The notes: a model not told the origin generated them from the letters alone. A stretch of 64,000 nucleotides of DNA from Mucilaginibacter sp. (GCF_025362475.1 NZ_JANYGH010000002.1:116430-180429), one strand, 5' to 3'. Shown: positions 52,787 to 62,450, counted from the stretch's first letter. Made by a program: numbers and translations.

Positions 52787-52827
52787 TATGATTTAAAGTA
52801 GATAAAATAAGCATAAACAAATCAAAT

Positions 52828-52865
52828 ACAGCTTATAATATGATTTAAATCATATTATAAGCTGT
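52828..52865. promoter_or_regulatory. FNR-like 38-bp palindrome upstream of the nos operon
   Basis: A perfect 38-bp palindrome centred at 52846/52847 has the core ATGATTTAAATCAT, the same 14 bases as the site at 47586-47599. It lies about 82 bp before the cytochrome c start. A half-site (ATGATTTAAAG) is at about 52787. Hyper-perfect arms could also form a cruciform or RNA hairpin. Confidence 0.75.
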
Positions 52866-52928
52866 CGGACATCACGTCCACCCTGCTTGTTTACTGATAG
52901 TTTTATCAAAAATTAAAACACAAGAAAA

Positions 52929-53417
52929 ATGAAAAATTTAAAAACCTTACTTATTGCTACGCTCGTGTCAGGTTTGACCTTTTTATATGCCTGCGGTCCG
53001 TCAAACGGAGCCACGGAGGCAGACAATACATCGGCCTCTACGCCAGCAGCAAGCGCGGATATTGACCCGGCTGCAAAAAGCGACAGCAAGGGTGTCGGCA
53101 AATTCACGGATGTGAAACTGACTGCCATTGACCCCGCAATGGCGGATAAAGGGCTTGTCGTGTTTAACGCGAAATGCGCTGCCTGTCATAAATTGACCGA
53201 CCAGAAAGTGGTTGGCCCGGGCTTGAAGGATGTTACCAAAAGACGCACCCCGGAATGGATCATGAACCAGATCACCAACCCAGTTGAAATGGAAGCAAAA
53301 GATCCGGTTGGCCAGGCATTATTGGCAAAACACCTGACCCAAATGACCTTCCAGAATGTAACAGATGAAGAAACCCGCCAGATATTGGAATACTTTAGAA
53401 AAAACGACAGCAAATAA
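52929..53417 (+). CDS. Monohaem cytochrome c, lipoprotein (nos electron donor)
   Basis: The 162 residues carry a lipoprotein signal with lipobox YAC (C22), an Ala/Ser-rich linker (25-60) and one class I cytochrome c domain with haem site C83-A-A-C86-H87 and likely axial M139 (HLTQMTF). It starts the nos operon 20 bp before nosZ, so it probably passes electrons to the CuA site of NosZ, as cytochromes in clade II nos clusters do. Confidence 0.9.
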   Translation: MKNLKTLLIATLVSGLTFLYACGPSNGATEADNTSASTPAASADIDPAAKSDSKGVGKFTDVKLTAIDPAMADKGLVVFNAKCAACHKLTDQKVVGPGLKDVTKRRTPEWIMNQITNPVEMEAKDPVGQALLAKHLTQMTFQNVTDEETRQILEYFRKNDSK

Positions 53418-53437
53418 CATTTAAACTTTTACGGATT

Positions 53438-55420
53438 ATGAAATTTTCACCTTATAAATTATTGGTAGCGGCCCTGGTTTTGTTAGCGGGCAGTACCATT
53501 TATGGCTGTAAACCCGGAAAAGCCGGCTCATCAGTCGATGCCGATGCCGCGCAAAAAGTATATGTGGCACCAGGTAAATATGATGAAGTATATGCTTTTC
53601 TATCCGGCGGGTTTAGCGGTCAGGTAGCTGCCTACGGTATTCCTTCCGGACGCTTGTTAAAAGTGATCCCTGTATTTTCCCAAAATCCTGAGAACGGCTA
53701 CGGTTATTCGGAAGAAACCAAACCGATGCTGAATACTTCACACGGCTTTGTGCCCTGGGATGATTCGCACCACCCGGAGCTTTCAAAAACCAATGGCGAG
53801 GACGATGGCCGCTGGTTATTTATTAACGGAAATAATACGCCGCGTATCGCTCGTATTAACCTGACAACCTTTAAAACAGCAGAAATTTTAGAATTGCCGA
53901 ACATCGGCGGAAATCACGCGTCCCCGTTTTGTACGGAGAATACCGAATACGTTGTCGGCAATACCCGTTTCAGTGAGCCGCTTGATAACAATAAAATCGA
54001 CAATCCGATCAGCAGCTTTAAACAGACCTTCAAAGGTGCTGTATCATTTGTTAAAGTAAATAAAGACAATGGAGCAATGAACCTGGCTTTTCAGCTGATA
54101 GTTCCCGCCTTTAATTATGATCTCGCACATGCCGGTAAAGGCCCGTCACATGACTGGATCTTTTTTACCTGCTATAATACCGAACAGGCGCATACCCTAT
54201 TAGAGGTGAATGCCAGCCAGCGTGATAAGGACTTTATAATGGCCGTGAACTGGAAAAAAGCAGAGGAATTGATCGCCGCCGGTAAGGGAACTAAAACGCC
54301 TGCAAAATATGCGCACAATATATATAATGAAAAAAACCACACGGCTACCTCTGTCATTGAAACAGAGACACAGACCATTGATGTCACTAAATTTCCAGGC
54401 CTTGTTTATTACATGCCCTGCCCGAAATCTCCGCATGGTGTAGATGTAAGCCCTGACGGTTTAAGTATTGTTGCAAGTGGCAAACTGGCGGCTGTGATCC
54501 CGGTTTTCTCTTATCAGAAAATGCTGGACGCTATCGATAAAAAACAATATGACGGTATGGTAGCCGGTAATATCCCGGTATTGAAATACGAAGCCGTCCT
54601 TCGCGGTGAAGTTAAAAAGCCGGGTTTGGGCCCCCTGCATACCGAGTTTGATGATAAAGGCTTCGCCTATACGACCATGTTCGTTTCTTCAGAGGTGGTT
54701 AAATGGAAAGTGGACAACCTGGAAATTATAGACCGGATACCTTCTTATTATTCACCCGGCCATTTATCCATTGTCGGCGGCGACTCTAAAAAACCATTTG
54801 GCAAATACCTGCTTTCACTGAACAAGATCACCAAGGACAGGTACCTGCCAACAGGTCCGGAACTTGCCCAGGCTTGCCAGCTAATTGATATTACCGGTAA
54901 TAAAATGAAGCTTTTGCTGGATTTCCCAACCATCGGTGAGCCGCATTACGCGCAAATGATCCCGGCAGAAAAGGTGCTGAAAAACCAAATCAAATTCTTC
55001 AAACTGGAAGACAATAAAAACGCCTATGTAACCAAGTCTGAAAAAGACACTAAAGTAGTACGAAACGGCAACCGGGTGGATGTTTACATGACAGCTATCC
55101 GTTCACACCTTGCACCTGATAACATTGATGGCATTAAGATCGGGGACGAAGTTTATGTCCATGTAACTAACCTGGAACAGGATTGGGACGTACCGCACGG
55201 CTTCGCGATCAAAGGTGCGAATAACGCAGAATTATTGGTCATGCCGGGTGAAACCTGTACCCTAAAATGGACTCCAGGATTAGCGGGTATTGTACCCTTT
55301 TATTGCACTGACTTTTGTTCAGCACTTCACCAGGAAATGCAGGGCTACTTTAGGGTGTCACCGGCAGGCTCCAATGTACCCATTAAATTCTCTATCGGCG
55401 AAAATCCGGTAACTCAATAA
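53438..55420 (+). CDS. nosZ: Nitrous-oxide reductase, Sec-exported (clade II type)
   Basis: NosZ reduces N2O to N2 in the periplasm using the CuA and CuZ copper centres. The 660-residue protein starts with a Sec-type signal with lipobox-like YGC (C24) and no twin arginine, as in clade II enzymes. The CuA site near the C-terminus is C623-x3-C627-x3-H631-x2-M634 (YCTDFCSALHQEMQ), with the VPHGFAIKG histidine before it. The N-terminal beta-propeller carries His-rich segments (DDSHHPELS, NIGGNHASPF, CPKSPHGVDVSPDG, LGPLHTEFDDKG, GEPHYAQM) expected for CuZ ligands. It is followed by the NosB-like gene and nosL. Confidence 0.97.
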   Translation: MKFSPYKLLVAALVLLAGSTIYGCKPGKAGSSVDADAAQKVYVAPGKYDEVYAFLSGGFSGQVAAYGIPSGRLLKVIPVFSQNPENGYGYSEETKPMLNTSHGFVPWDDSHHPELSKTNGEDDGRWLFINGNNTPRIARINLTTFKTAEILELPNIGGNHASPFCTENTEYVVGNTRFSEPLDNNKIDNPISSFKQTFKGAVSFVKVNKDNGAMNLAFQLIVPAFNYDLAHAGKGPSHDWIFFTCYNTEQAHTLLEVNASQRDKDFIMAVNWKKAEELIAAGKGTKTPAKYAHNIYNEKNHTATSVIETETQTIDVTKFPGLVYYMPCPKSPHGVDVSPDGLSIVASGKLAAVIPVFSYQKMLDAIDKKQYDGMVAGNIPVLKYEAVLRGEVKKPGLGPLHTEFDDKGFAYTTMFVSSEVVKWKVDNLEIIDRIPSYYSPGHLSIVGGDSKKPFGKYLLSLNKITKDRYLPTGPELAQACQLIDITGNKMKLLLDFPTIGEPHYAQMIPAEKVLKNQIKFFKLEDNKNAYVTKSEKDTKVVRNGNRVDVYMTAIRSHLAPDNIDGIKIGDEVYVHVTNLEQDWDVPHGFAIKGANNAELLVMPGETCTLKWTPGLAGIVPFYCTDFCSALHQEMQGYFRVSPAGSNVPIKFSIGENPVTQ

Positions 55421-55479
55421 TTATAAATCAAAGCGTATGGCGTTTGAAAACACTATACGCTTTGGATAATTCCCCGACC

Positions 55480-56055
55480 ATGAAAACCCATACAAGAGTG
55501 TTGATCTTCATCAGCGGCCTGCTGATGCTGAGCGCTTATTTTTTTCCGTTATGGCATATTTTACTGGACGCTCCCCAATACCCCGAAGGCCTGGAAATGA
55601 AGATCTGGCTGAACGGACTGTCGGGTAGTATCGATCAGATCAACGGTCTGAACCATTATATCGGAATGAAATTTATTTCTGTAGCCGATTTTAAAGAATT
55701 TAAGATACTCCCCTATGTATTTGGGGTATTGACGCTCATCGGTCTCGCCGCCGCCATCGCCAAAAGCCGCAAACTTTTATGGACCTGGTTTATTGGTTTG
55801 TGCCTGTTCGCCTGCGTTGGCTTTAGTGACTTTTACATGTGGGAATATAGCTACGGACACAAACTCAATCCACATGCCGCTATCAAAGTAGAGGGGATGA
55901 ATTACCAGCCGCCGCTTTTTGGCTATAAGCAACTGCTCAATTTTACTGCTGGTTCTTTACCTGATACCGGCGGGATCCTGGTAGGATTAGGCGGGTTACT
56001 AGCCGCAACCGCACTTTTTTATAAACCGAAAATTTCTCCAAACAAGATCAAATGA
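55480..56055 (+). CDS. Conserved membrane protein of clade II nos clusters (NosB-like)
   Basis: The 191-residue protein (start at ATG 55480; an earlier TTG at 55444 is less likely) has four membrane helices and a large loop with LDAPQYPEGLEMKIWLN and INGLNHYIGMKF, both seen in the small membrane protein often encoded next to nosZ in clade II clusters. The assignment to nosB is by position and style. Possible roles are copper delivery or electron transfer, neither proven. It overlaps nosL by 4 bp. Confidence 0.65.
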   Translation: MKTHTRVLIFISGLLMLSAYFFPLWHILLDAPQYPEGLEMKIWLNGLSGSIDQINGLNHYIGMKFISVADFKEFKILPYVFGVLTLIGLAAAIAKSRKLLWTWFIGLCLFACVGFSDFYMWEYSYGHKLNPHAAIKVEGMNYQPPLFGYKQLLNFTAGSLPDTGGILVGLGGLLAATALFYKPKISPNKIK

Positions 56056-56492
56056 AAAGGTTAAACATCATTACAATGGTGCTGTGTTATTTTTTGACGG
56101 CTTGCAGCAACGCGCCCGATCCCATCCGCTATGGTAAAGATGCCTGTGCGCATTGTAAAATGACGATCATGGATAAGCGTTTCGCTGCTGAGCTTATCAC
56201 CGCGAAAGGCAAAGTATTCAAGTTTGATGCAGTTGAATGCATGGGTAATTTTATAAGCGAAAACCCTGCCATTGCCGGCGACTCGAAGAGTGTTTTTTTA
56301 GTCAATGATTTTAGCAAACCCGGACAATTTACCGATGCCCGGAAATCCTTTTTCCTCCGGGATAGTTCGCTGTCCTCACCTATGGGTGGGAATTTGGCGG
56401 CTTTTCTTTCCCGGCCAGCGGCAGAAGCCGCAAAAAAGGACAGGTCGGCACAGGTGTATGACTGGTCACTGCTATTAAGTAAAGACAAATGA
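56052..56492 (+). CDS. nosL: NosL copper chaperone
   Basis: The 146-residue outer/periplasmic lipoprotein has a lipobox cysteine C18 (LTAC) and the Cu(I)-binding motif C32-A-H-C35-K-M37 (ACAHCKMTIMD), followed by the conserved KVFKFDAVECMGNF. NosL delivers Cu(I) for assembly of the CuZ site. It is encoded immediately before nosD with a 4-bp overlap, the standard order nosL-D-F-Y. Confidence 0.95.
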   Translation: MKRLNIITMVLCYFLTACSNAPDPIRYGKDACAHCKMTIMDKRFAAELITAKGKVFKFDAVECMGNFISENPAIAGDSKSVFLVNDFSKPGQFTDARKSFFLRDSSLSSPMGGNLAAFLSRPAAEAAKKDRSAQVYDWSLLLSKDK

Positions 56493-57727
56493 TGAGATCG
56501 CTGATCGTTAAAATAGGTTTGTTGTTGGCGATGCCGCTTCCGTTATGGGCACATACGATCATCGTGGCGCCCGGAACAAAGGTGGTAACGCTCAAACAGG
56601 CGGTAAACCTCGCTAAAAATGGCGATACCATACGCGTTGAAAAAGGGACCTATATTTCACTGAATACTATAGTAGATAAAGAACTGACCATTTTAGGGCA
56701 GAACCAACCGATCCTGGATGCCCGTTACCAGGAAGAAGTGCTGACGATCACTTCCGGTCATGTTAAACTGGACGGTTTTATCATCCAAAATTCAAAAACG
56801 GGCTCCATGCGTGATTTTGCAGGCATCCGCTTAAGTAATGTGGAATTTGTGACCATCAGCAACAACACGCTCGTCAATAATTTTTTCGGAATTTATTTAT
56901 CCAACTGTAAACACATCCAGGTACTGCATAATCATGTTACCGGCTCCAACAACATTGAGAACTCCGGGAATGGCATCCATTTATGGAAATGTAAGGAAGT
57001 ACTGCTCAACGGAAATTACGTGACCCGTCACCGGGATGGTATCTATTTCGAGTTCGCTAAAAAATGTCTGATCGAGAATAATTTCAGTGAAAAGAATATC
57101 CGTTACGGGCTGCATTTCATGTTCTCTGACGATGATACCTATCGGCAAAATACCTTTAAAAACAATGGATCAGGTGTTTCCGTCATGTACACCCGGCGCA
57201 TTGCCATGCTGGATAACACGTTCATTGAAAACTGGGGTAGCTCTATCTATGGCGTATTACTCAAAGAGATCACCGATGCGCGGATCGAAGGCAATCATTT
57301 TATCCGGAACACCACCGGTATCTATATGGAAAACTCCGACCGCATCACGGTAACCCATAACGATTTTATTTCCAATGGCTGGGCCATGCGGGTACTGGCC
57401 AGCTGTAACAAGGACCATTTTACCCAAAATAACTATAAAGGAAATTCTTTTGACGTTACCACCAACGGTACTTTAAAAGAGATCTATTTCAACGACAACT
57501 ATTGGGACAAATACGAAGGCTATGACCTGAACAAGGATGGTACCGGTGATATCCCGTACCGCCCGATAAGCCTGTACGCGCAGATTATCGAACAGAACCC
57601 GCAAAGCGTCATGCTGATGCGAAGTTTCATCGTCAACCTGATCGACAAGGTAGAACGCGCCATTCCTTCCATTACGCCCGAATCTGTTAAAGACGAAAAA
57701 CCAAGAATGAAACTATGGAAAAGATAA
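56489..57727 (+). CDS. nosD: NosD periplasmic copper-insertion protein
   Basis: The 412-residue protein has a Sec signal (1-21, PLPLWAHT) and a right-handed beta-helix (CASH/NosD repeats) with many NN-x-F/I ladders (NTFKNNGSGVSVMYTRRIAM). The C-terminal helical tail ends YRPISLYAQIIEQ. NosD works with the NosFY ABC unit to mature CuZ in NosZ. It overlaps nosF by 13 bp. Confidence 0.95.
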   Translation: MMRSLIVKIGLLLAMPLPLWAHTIIVAPGTKVVTLKQAVNLAKNGDTIRVEKGTYISLNTIVDKELTILGQNQPILDARYQEEVLTITSGHVKLDGFIIQNSKTGSMRDFAGIRLSNVEFVTISNNTLVNNFFGIYLSNCKHIQVLHNHVTGSNNIENSGNGIHLWKCKEVLLNGNYVTRHRDGIYFEFAKKCLIENNFSEKNIRYGLHFMFSDDDTYRQNTFKNNGSGVSVMYTRRIAMLDNTFIENWGSSIYGVLLKEITDARIEGNHFIRNTTGIYMENSDRITVTHNDFISNGWAMRVLASCNKDHFTQNNYKGNSFDVTTNGTLKEIYFNDNYWDKYEGYDLNKDGTGDIPYRPISLYAQIIEQNPQSVMLMRSFIVNLIDKVERAIPSITPESVKDEKPRMKLWKR

Positions 57728-58431
57728 TAGCGGTCAAGGGACTTAAAAAATCATTTGGGCGGCTGGAAGTACTCAAAAATGTGAGCTGCGATTTTACCAG
57801 CGGCGGGGTGGTATCCATCCTGGGTCCAAATGCCTCGGGGAAAACTACGCTGATCAAATCCATCCTCGGGATGGTTATACCAGATGGCGGAGAGATCTTG
57901 TTTCAAGGCAAGTCTATTCTGAACACCTTTGATTATAAAAGAAACATCGGTTATATGCCCCAAATAGGGCATTACCCCGATAACATGAAGATCGGTCAGC
58001 TTTTTAAAATGGTTATGGATATCCGGCAACAGGACGCGGTGGACACAGAACTGCTCAAAGCTTACCAACTGGAGAGTATGTATCAAAAAACCATGCGCAC
58101 TTTATCCGGTGGCACGTTACAAAAAGTAAGCGCTGCGCTGGCATTTATGTTTAACCCTGATGTGCTGATCCTCGATGAACCATCTGCCGGCCTTGACCCG
58201 CTCGCCGCCGAAGCGCTGAAAGAAAAAATACTGGAAGAAAAATCTAAAGGCAAACTGATCATGGTAACCTCCCATATTCTGAGCGAAGCCGATGAGATAT
58301 CTGATCATATCCTCTACCTTTTTGAAGGCCAGATCAAATTTTATAAAACTTTAACGGACCTGAAACTGGAGACCGGCGAGCAGAAACTAAGTAAGGCCTT
58401 AACACAAATATTGAGTTCACCATCATGCTAA
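57715..58431 (+). CDS. nosF: NosF ABC-transporter ATPase
   Basis: The 238-residue ABC ATPase has Walker A GPNASGKTT, Q-loop YMPQIGHYPD, signature LSGGTLQKVSAALA, Walker B VLILDEPSAGLDPLA and switch His in VTSHILSE. It powers the NosDFY complex. It starts within nosD (13-bp overlap) and overlaps nosY by 7 bp. Confidence 0.95.
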   Translation: MEKIIAVKGLKKSFGRLEVLKNVSCDFTSGGVVSILGPNASGKTTLIKSILGMVIPDGGEILFQGKSILNTFDYKRNIGYMPQIGHYPDNMKIGQLFKMVMDIRQQDAVDTELLKAYQLESMYQKTMRTLSGGTLQKVSAALAFMFNPDVLILDEPSAGLDPLAAEALKEKILEEKSKGKLIMVTSHILSEADEISDHILYLFEGQIKFYKTLTDLKLETGEQKLSKALTQILSSPSC

Positions 58432-59192
58432 AGATCGCGAAATATATCATCCTTGATATTGTACGCAGCAAGGTATTGCTGGCGTATACACTTTTATTGC
58501 TGGCGATCAGCCTGACCATTTTCTTGTCAGATGCGGACGTAACCAAAGGTCTGGTAAGCATTACGACGGTTATCCTGATCATCGTTCCGCTGGTGAGCAT
58601 CGTTTATGCGACCACTTATTACTTTAATGCGGCCGAATTCACCGAAATGCTGGTATCGCAGCCCATCAGCAGGCGAAATATTTTACTGGGGAAATTCATC
58701 GGGATCAGCAGTTCGATCTTGCTTGCCTTTTTTATTGGCGTATGTATTCCCGTTTGCCTGTTCGCTTTTTCTGCCACCGGCATCACACTGATGATCTCCG
58801 GCTGCCTGCTGACACTCAGCTTTATTTCGCTGGCTTTCCTGACATCGACCATCACCCGCGATAAAGCCAAGGGTATTGGACTTGCCCTAATGCTTTGGTT
58901 CTATTTCTCGATCATATTTGATGGGCTTGTTTTATTATTCCTTACGCTTTTTGCCGATTATCCCCTGGAAAAAGCGATGATCGTTTTAACGGCATTAAAC
59001 CCAATAGACCTTGCCCGTATCCTGATCCTGCTGCAACTTGATATTTCCGCGTTAATGGGCTATACGGGCGCGCTTTACCAGCAGTTTTTTGGAAGCGGTA
59101 TCGGAATTGTATTTTCCCTGTTGATGCAAATGATCTGGATCATTGTACCATTATTTTTTGCACTTAAAATATTCAAAAAGAAAGACCTATAA
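58425..59192 (+). CDS. nosY: NosY ABC-transporter permease
   Basis: The 255-residue inner-membrane protein has six helices (about 20-40, 50-68, 100-125, 130-155, 165-190, 225-250) and the ABC-2 type N-terminal pattern AKYIILDIVRSKVLLAYTLL. It pairs with NosF for CuZ maturation. Its stop overlaps the ATG of the next gene (TAATG). Confidence 0.93.
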   Translation: MLKIAKYIILDIVRSKVLLAYTLLLLAISLTIFLSDADVTKGLVSITTVILIIVPLVSIVYATTYYFNAAEFTEMLVSQPISRRNILLGKFIGISSSILLAFFIGVCIPVCLFAFSATGITLMISGCLLTLSFISLAFLTSTITRDKAKGIGLALMLWFYFSIIFDGLVLLFLTLFADYPLEKAMIVLTALNPIDLARILILLQLDISALMGYTGALYQQFFGSGIGIVFSLLMQMIWIIVPLFFALKIFKKKDL

Positions 59193-59611
59193 TGAAAAAA
59201 TCAATCACTGTTATTGTGCTTGCACTCGCTTTTTCTGCACTTCATGCAACGATCCGCTATCAGCATGAAAAAACTTCTGAGGAATTAGTGCTTAACAACG
59301 GCACCAAATGGAAGATCGACCAAGCTACCGGTAATAATGTTGCCCGTCTCCGGCAGATCGTCAAAAAAGTCAACGGCAATACGTTAGCTGATTATCACCA
59401 GGCAGGCACCAGGTTACAGGCGGGTATCGATCAAATGATCAAAGAATGCCGGATGAAAGGCCCGGATCACCTGGCCCTGCATAAATGGCTGGAACCTTTG
59501 ATGGAACAAGTTGCCCAGCTTAACCAGGCAACTAACGCAGCATCGGCCAAAATTCACATCGGTGAAGTAAAAAAACGCTTAAATATATTCAACCAATATT
59601 TTAAGATATAA
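59192..59611 (+). CDS. Small secreted helical protein in nos operon
   Basis: The 139-residue protein has a Sec signal (1-20, ALAFSALHA) and a mature, all-helical domain with several histidines and one Cys (DQMIKECRMKGPDHLALHKW). The His/Cys/Met content and position after nosY suggest a copper-related periplasmic protein, but I do not recognise the family. It is translationally coupled to nosY and stands 2 bp before the next small gene. Confidence 0.65.
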   Translation: MKKSITVIVLALAFSALHATIRYQHEKTSEELVLNNGTKWKIDQATGNNVARLRQIVKKVNGNTLADYHQAGTRLQAGIDQMIKECRMKGPDHLALHKWLEPLMEQVAQLNQATNAASAKIHIGEVKKRLNIFNQYFKI

Positions 59612-59613
59612 AA

Positions 59614-59994
59614 ATGTTAAAGCAGTTAACGGCATGGCTTTTAATTTTCTCGGTGCTCACCGTTAACTACTCGCGGCTGTTCGTTTATGCCGGGTTCAAA
59701 TTGAACCAAAGCTATATCACCGCCAAACTGTGCGAAAATCGCGATAAACCTTTACTGCATTGCAACGGTAAATGTTACCTGATGAAAAAGATAAAGCAAG
59801 CGGAGGACAAACAAAACAATGCCGAAAGCCAGGCGCAAAAAAACCTGTTCCAGGATGGTTATTTTGTCAACAATTTCTTTCACAACAGCACCTTATGGCG
59901 CGTGGGTATCGAAAGCCCGTTCCCGTCCGTAGGAAATTACGGTAAACTTCGAGGTACTTTTCACTCCATATTCCGCCCGCCCCAATTGAGTTGA
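59614..59994 (+). CDS. Small membrane-anchored/secreted protein with conserved HCNGKC motif
   Basis: The 126 residues begin with an N-terminal hydrophobic segment (1-22) that could be a signal anchor. ITAKLCENRDKPLLHCNGKC follows, then YLMKKIKQAEDKQ, and an aromatic C-terminal part. Proteins with the CENRDKP...HCNGKC pattern are seen near copper or TonB receptor genes in Bacteroidota; the three cysteines plus His could bind Cu. Function unknown. It precedes the TonB receptor gene. Confidence 0.65.
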   Translation: MLKQLTAWLLIFSVLTVNYSRLFVYAGFKLNQSYITAKLCENRDKPLLHCNGKCYLMKKIKQAEDKQNNAESQAQKNLFQDGYFVNNFFHNSTLWRVGIESPFPSVGNYGKLRGTFHSIFRPPQLS

Positions 59995-60135
59995 TCTTTA
60001 ATTAAGTCTAACCATCAAGGAGGAGCCTTTTGGCACCTCCAATGGATAATTTATGCACGGATCGTTTCTTCCGACCTAAAGAATAATTTTCAACGATCAG
60101 CAAACCGCAAGCGGTTTTACTCAATATATATTCCA

Positions 60136-62406
60136 ATGAATACGCTAAAAAAAATGGCGTTGCTTATGATAGTCACCGTTTTAGCGGTGCAATGGGCAAA
60201 CGCACAATACATTTATAAAGGCCATATCGCCGATAATACCACCAAACAGCCACTGGAATGCGCCTGTATTCGCGCCAATGGCAAATTGTGCTGCACCAGT
60301 AAAACAGGGGACTTTCAGCTTTCGCTTCCATCTGACACGGCCACTTTGACAATTACTTATATTGGTTACACGACAAAAGTTTTCCCGGCGCACAGTTCAG
60401 CTATGCCGGTGAGCATTGTAATGGATAACGGGCAGGTTGACCTGAAAGAGGTGATGATCGCCCCTTCACTGATGTGCAGTCCTTTTCATACCCTGAGTAC
60501 TTTAGATCTGCGGGTGCGCCCGGTCAATTCTTCACAGGACCTGATGCGTCTGGTTCCCGGCTTGTTCATCGCCCAGCATATGGGCGGCGGCAAAGCGGAA
60601 CAAATCTTTGTACGGGGCTTCGATGCGGATCATGGCACCGACCTGAATGTTTCGGTCGATGGTATGCCGGTCAATATGGTTTCCCACATCCACGGGCAGG
60701 GTTATGCCGACCTGCACTTTCTGATCCCTGAAACGGTGAAGAATTTTGACTTTGGCAAGGGTCCTTATTATTCCGCTTATGGCGATCTGGCAACGGCAGG
60801 TTATTTAAGTTATACCACCAAAGACGCGATTGACAGGAGCATGATCAGCCTGGAGGGCGGGCAGTTCCATACCTTCCGCATCGCGGCACTGGTCGATCTA
60901 TTAGGGAAGCAAGCCGCTCAAAGCGGAACAACAGCCTATATAGCCGGGGAATATAATTATACCGATGGCGCTTTTAAGCTGCCGGAACATTATAAACGCA
61001 CTAATCTGTTCGGAAAGTACACTCAAAAAATAGGAGCAAACAATAAATTAACCTTAAGCGCTTCTACCTTCAGCACCAGTTGGATCGCTTCCGGGGAAAT
61101 CCCTGAACGGGTAGTTGCGGCTAATACGGTTGCGTTGGACGAACAGGGAAACGCGATCAGAATCCAGGCCGCTCCTGTAACCATCGACAGGTTTGCCGCC
61201 ATCGACAGCGCCCAGGGAGGCCGCTCAACAAGGGTGAACGCCATTGCCCGCTTAACCACTGGTTTAAAAAACGACTGGTCCATGGAAAATCAGCTATACT
61301 ACACCCATTACACATTTTCATTGCATGTGAACTCCACTTTTTTTGCGGCAGACAGTGTTAACGGCGACGAGCGACAGCAAGCGGAAACTCGGGATATGTT
61401 CGGTTATAACGGCAAACTCAGTAAACGCAAATACTGGGAGAATAACCTCCTGACTTCTATTATTGGATTGACCGGTCGCTTTGACCGCACCTATGGCACC
61501 GTTTATGACCACGTAACCAAACAATACCAATTCCTGGATAACATCACCCGGGGCGATATCCGACAAAATAACACGGCTATCTACCTGGATGAAACATTGG
61601 AAAGTGGTAAATGGCAGTTCAATGCTGGTGCACGGCTGGACTACTTTAAATTCAATTACCATGATTCCACAAAAAACAGTTTCGCGGTAAGTCCAAAACT
61701 GAATGTCCAGTATACAGCCAATGAACAAATTCAATTTTATCTGAAAGCGGGTAAAGGATTTCATTCCAATAACGCTATCATCGCCAATAACGGGCTGGAA
61801 ACTATCCCGTCAGCATATGGGTTGGACCTGGGGCTGAACTGGAAGCCAATGCCGCGCTTATTCATCAACGCAGCGGTGTGGTACCTGTACCTGTCTCAGG
61901 AATTTGTTTACACCGACGATGGTGACATTGTGCCAGGTGGTAAAACCAAACGTTCTGGCATTGATCTCTCTGCCCGCTACCAGCTGACCAAATGGCTTTT
62001 TGCCGACCTGAACGTCAATATGGCCCGTCCAAGATACGCCGACAGTACAAAAAGCACCGGCTACCTCGCGCTCGCGCCCACGTTGACCAGCACCGGGGGG
62101 CTGGATTTTAGATTAAATAACGGGATCAACGGCGGGTTGAGCTACCGCTATATGCACGACCGCCCCGGAAATAACACGAATACCCTAACCGCAGACGGCT
62201 ACTTCGTAACTGACCTGAAGATCAACTACAGCAAAAAACGCTACGAGTTCGGTTTAACTGTAGAAAATCTGCTGAACAAAAAATGGAACGAATATGCCGT
62301 TGAACAGGTGAGCCGCTTGAGAGGAGAAGCTGCACCGGTCGATCAGATGAGTTTTACACCAGGTACCCCCTTGTTCGCGAAAGTCAGGGTGGCTTTTTTC
62401 TTTTGA
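60136..62406 (+). CDS. TonB-dependent receptor, likely copper receptor (NosA/OprC-like role)
   Basis: The 756-residue protein has a signal peptide (1-23, WANAQ), a carboxypeptidase-regulatory-like domain (about 27-105) with a Cys cluster LECACIRANGKLCC, and a plug (about 115-230) with His/Met-rich stretches (LMCSPFHTLST, AQHMGGGKAEQIFVRGFDAD, MVSHIHGQGYADLHF). The beta-barrel ends in VRVAFFF. The metal-ligand-rich plug and the nos context suggest copper uptake for NosZ. About 140 bp separate it from the small gene upstream, so it may have its own promoter. Confidence 0.82.
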   Translation: MNTLKKMALLMIVTVLAVQWANAQYIYKGHIADNTTKQPLECACIRANGKLCCTSKTGDFQLSLPSDTATLTITYIGYTTKVFPAHSSAMPVSIVMDNGQVDLKEVMIAPSLMCSPFHTLSTLDLRVRPVNSSQDLMRLVPGLFIAQHMGGGKAEQIFVRGFDADHGTDLNVSVDGMPVNMVSHIHGQGYADLHFLIPETVKNFDFGKGPYYSAYGDLATAGYLSYTTKDAIDRSMISLEGGQFHTFRIAALVDLLGKQAAQSGTTAYIAGEYNYTDGAFKLPEHYKRTNLFGKYTQKIGANNKLTLSASTFSTSWIASGEIPERVVAANTVALDEQGNAIRIQAAPVTIDRFAAIDSAQGGRSTRVNAIARLTTGLKNDWSMENQLYYTHYTFSLHVNSTFFAADSVNGDERQQAETRDMFGYNGKLSKRKYWENNLLTSIIGLTGRFDRTYGTVYDHVTKQYQFLDNITRGDIRQNNTAIYLDETLESGKWQFNAGARLDYFKFNYHDSTKNSFAVSPKLNVQYTANEQIQFYLKAGKGFHSNNAIIANNGLETIPSAYGLDLGLNWKPMPRLFINAAVWYLYLSQEFVYTDDGDIVPGGKTKRSGIDLSARYQLTKWLFADLNVNMARPRYADSTKSTGYLALAPTLTSTGGLDFRLNNGINGGLSYRYMHDRPGNNTNTLTADGYFVTDLKINYSKKRYEFGLTVENLLNKKWNEYAVEQVSRLRGEAAPVDQMSFTPGTPLFAKVRVAFFF

Positions 62407-62450
62407 CAACATATACTATTATTACCAACTGAATATTTAAACGAAAGTCC

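Noticed and set aside
52828..52865. 38-bp palindrome as intrinsic terminator of the Rrf2 gene
   Set aside because: It is a spacer-free palindrome with no T run, and its core recurs upstream of another promoter, which fits an operator better.
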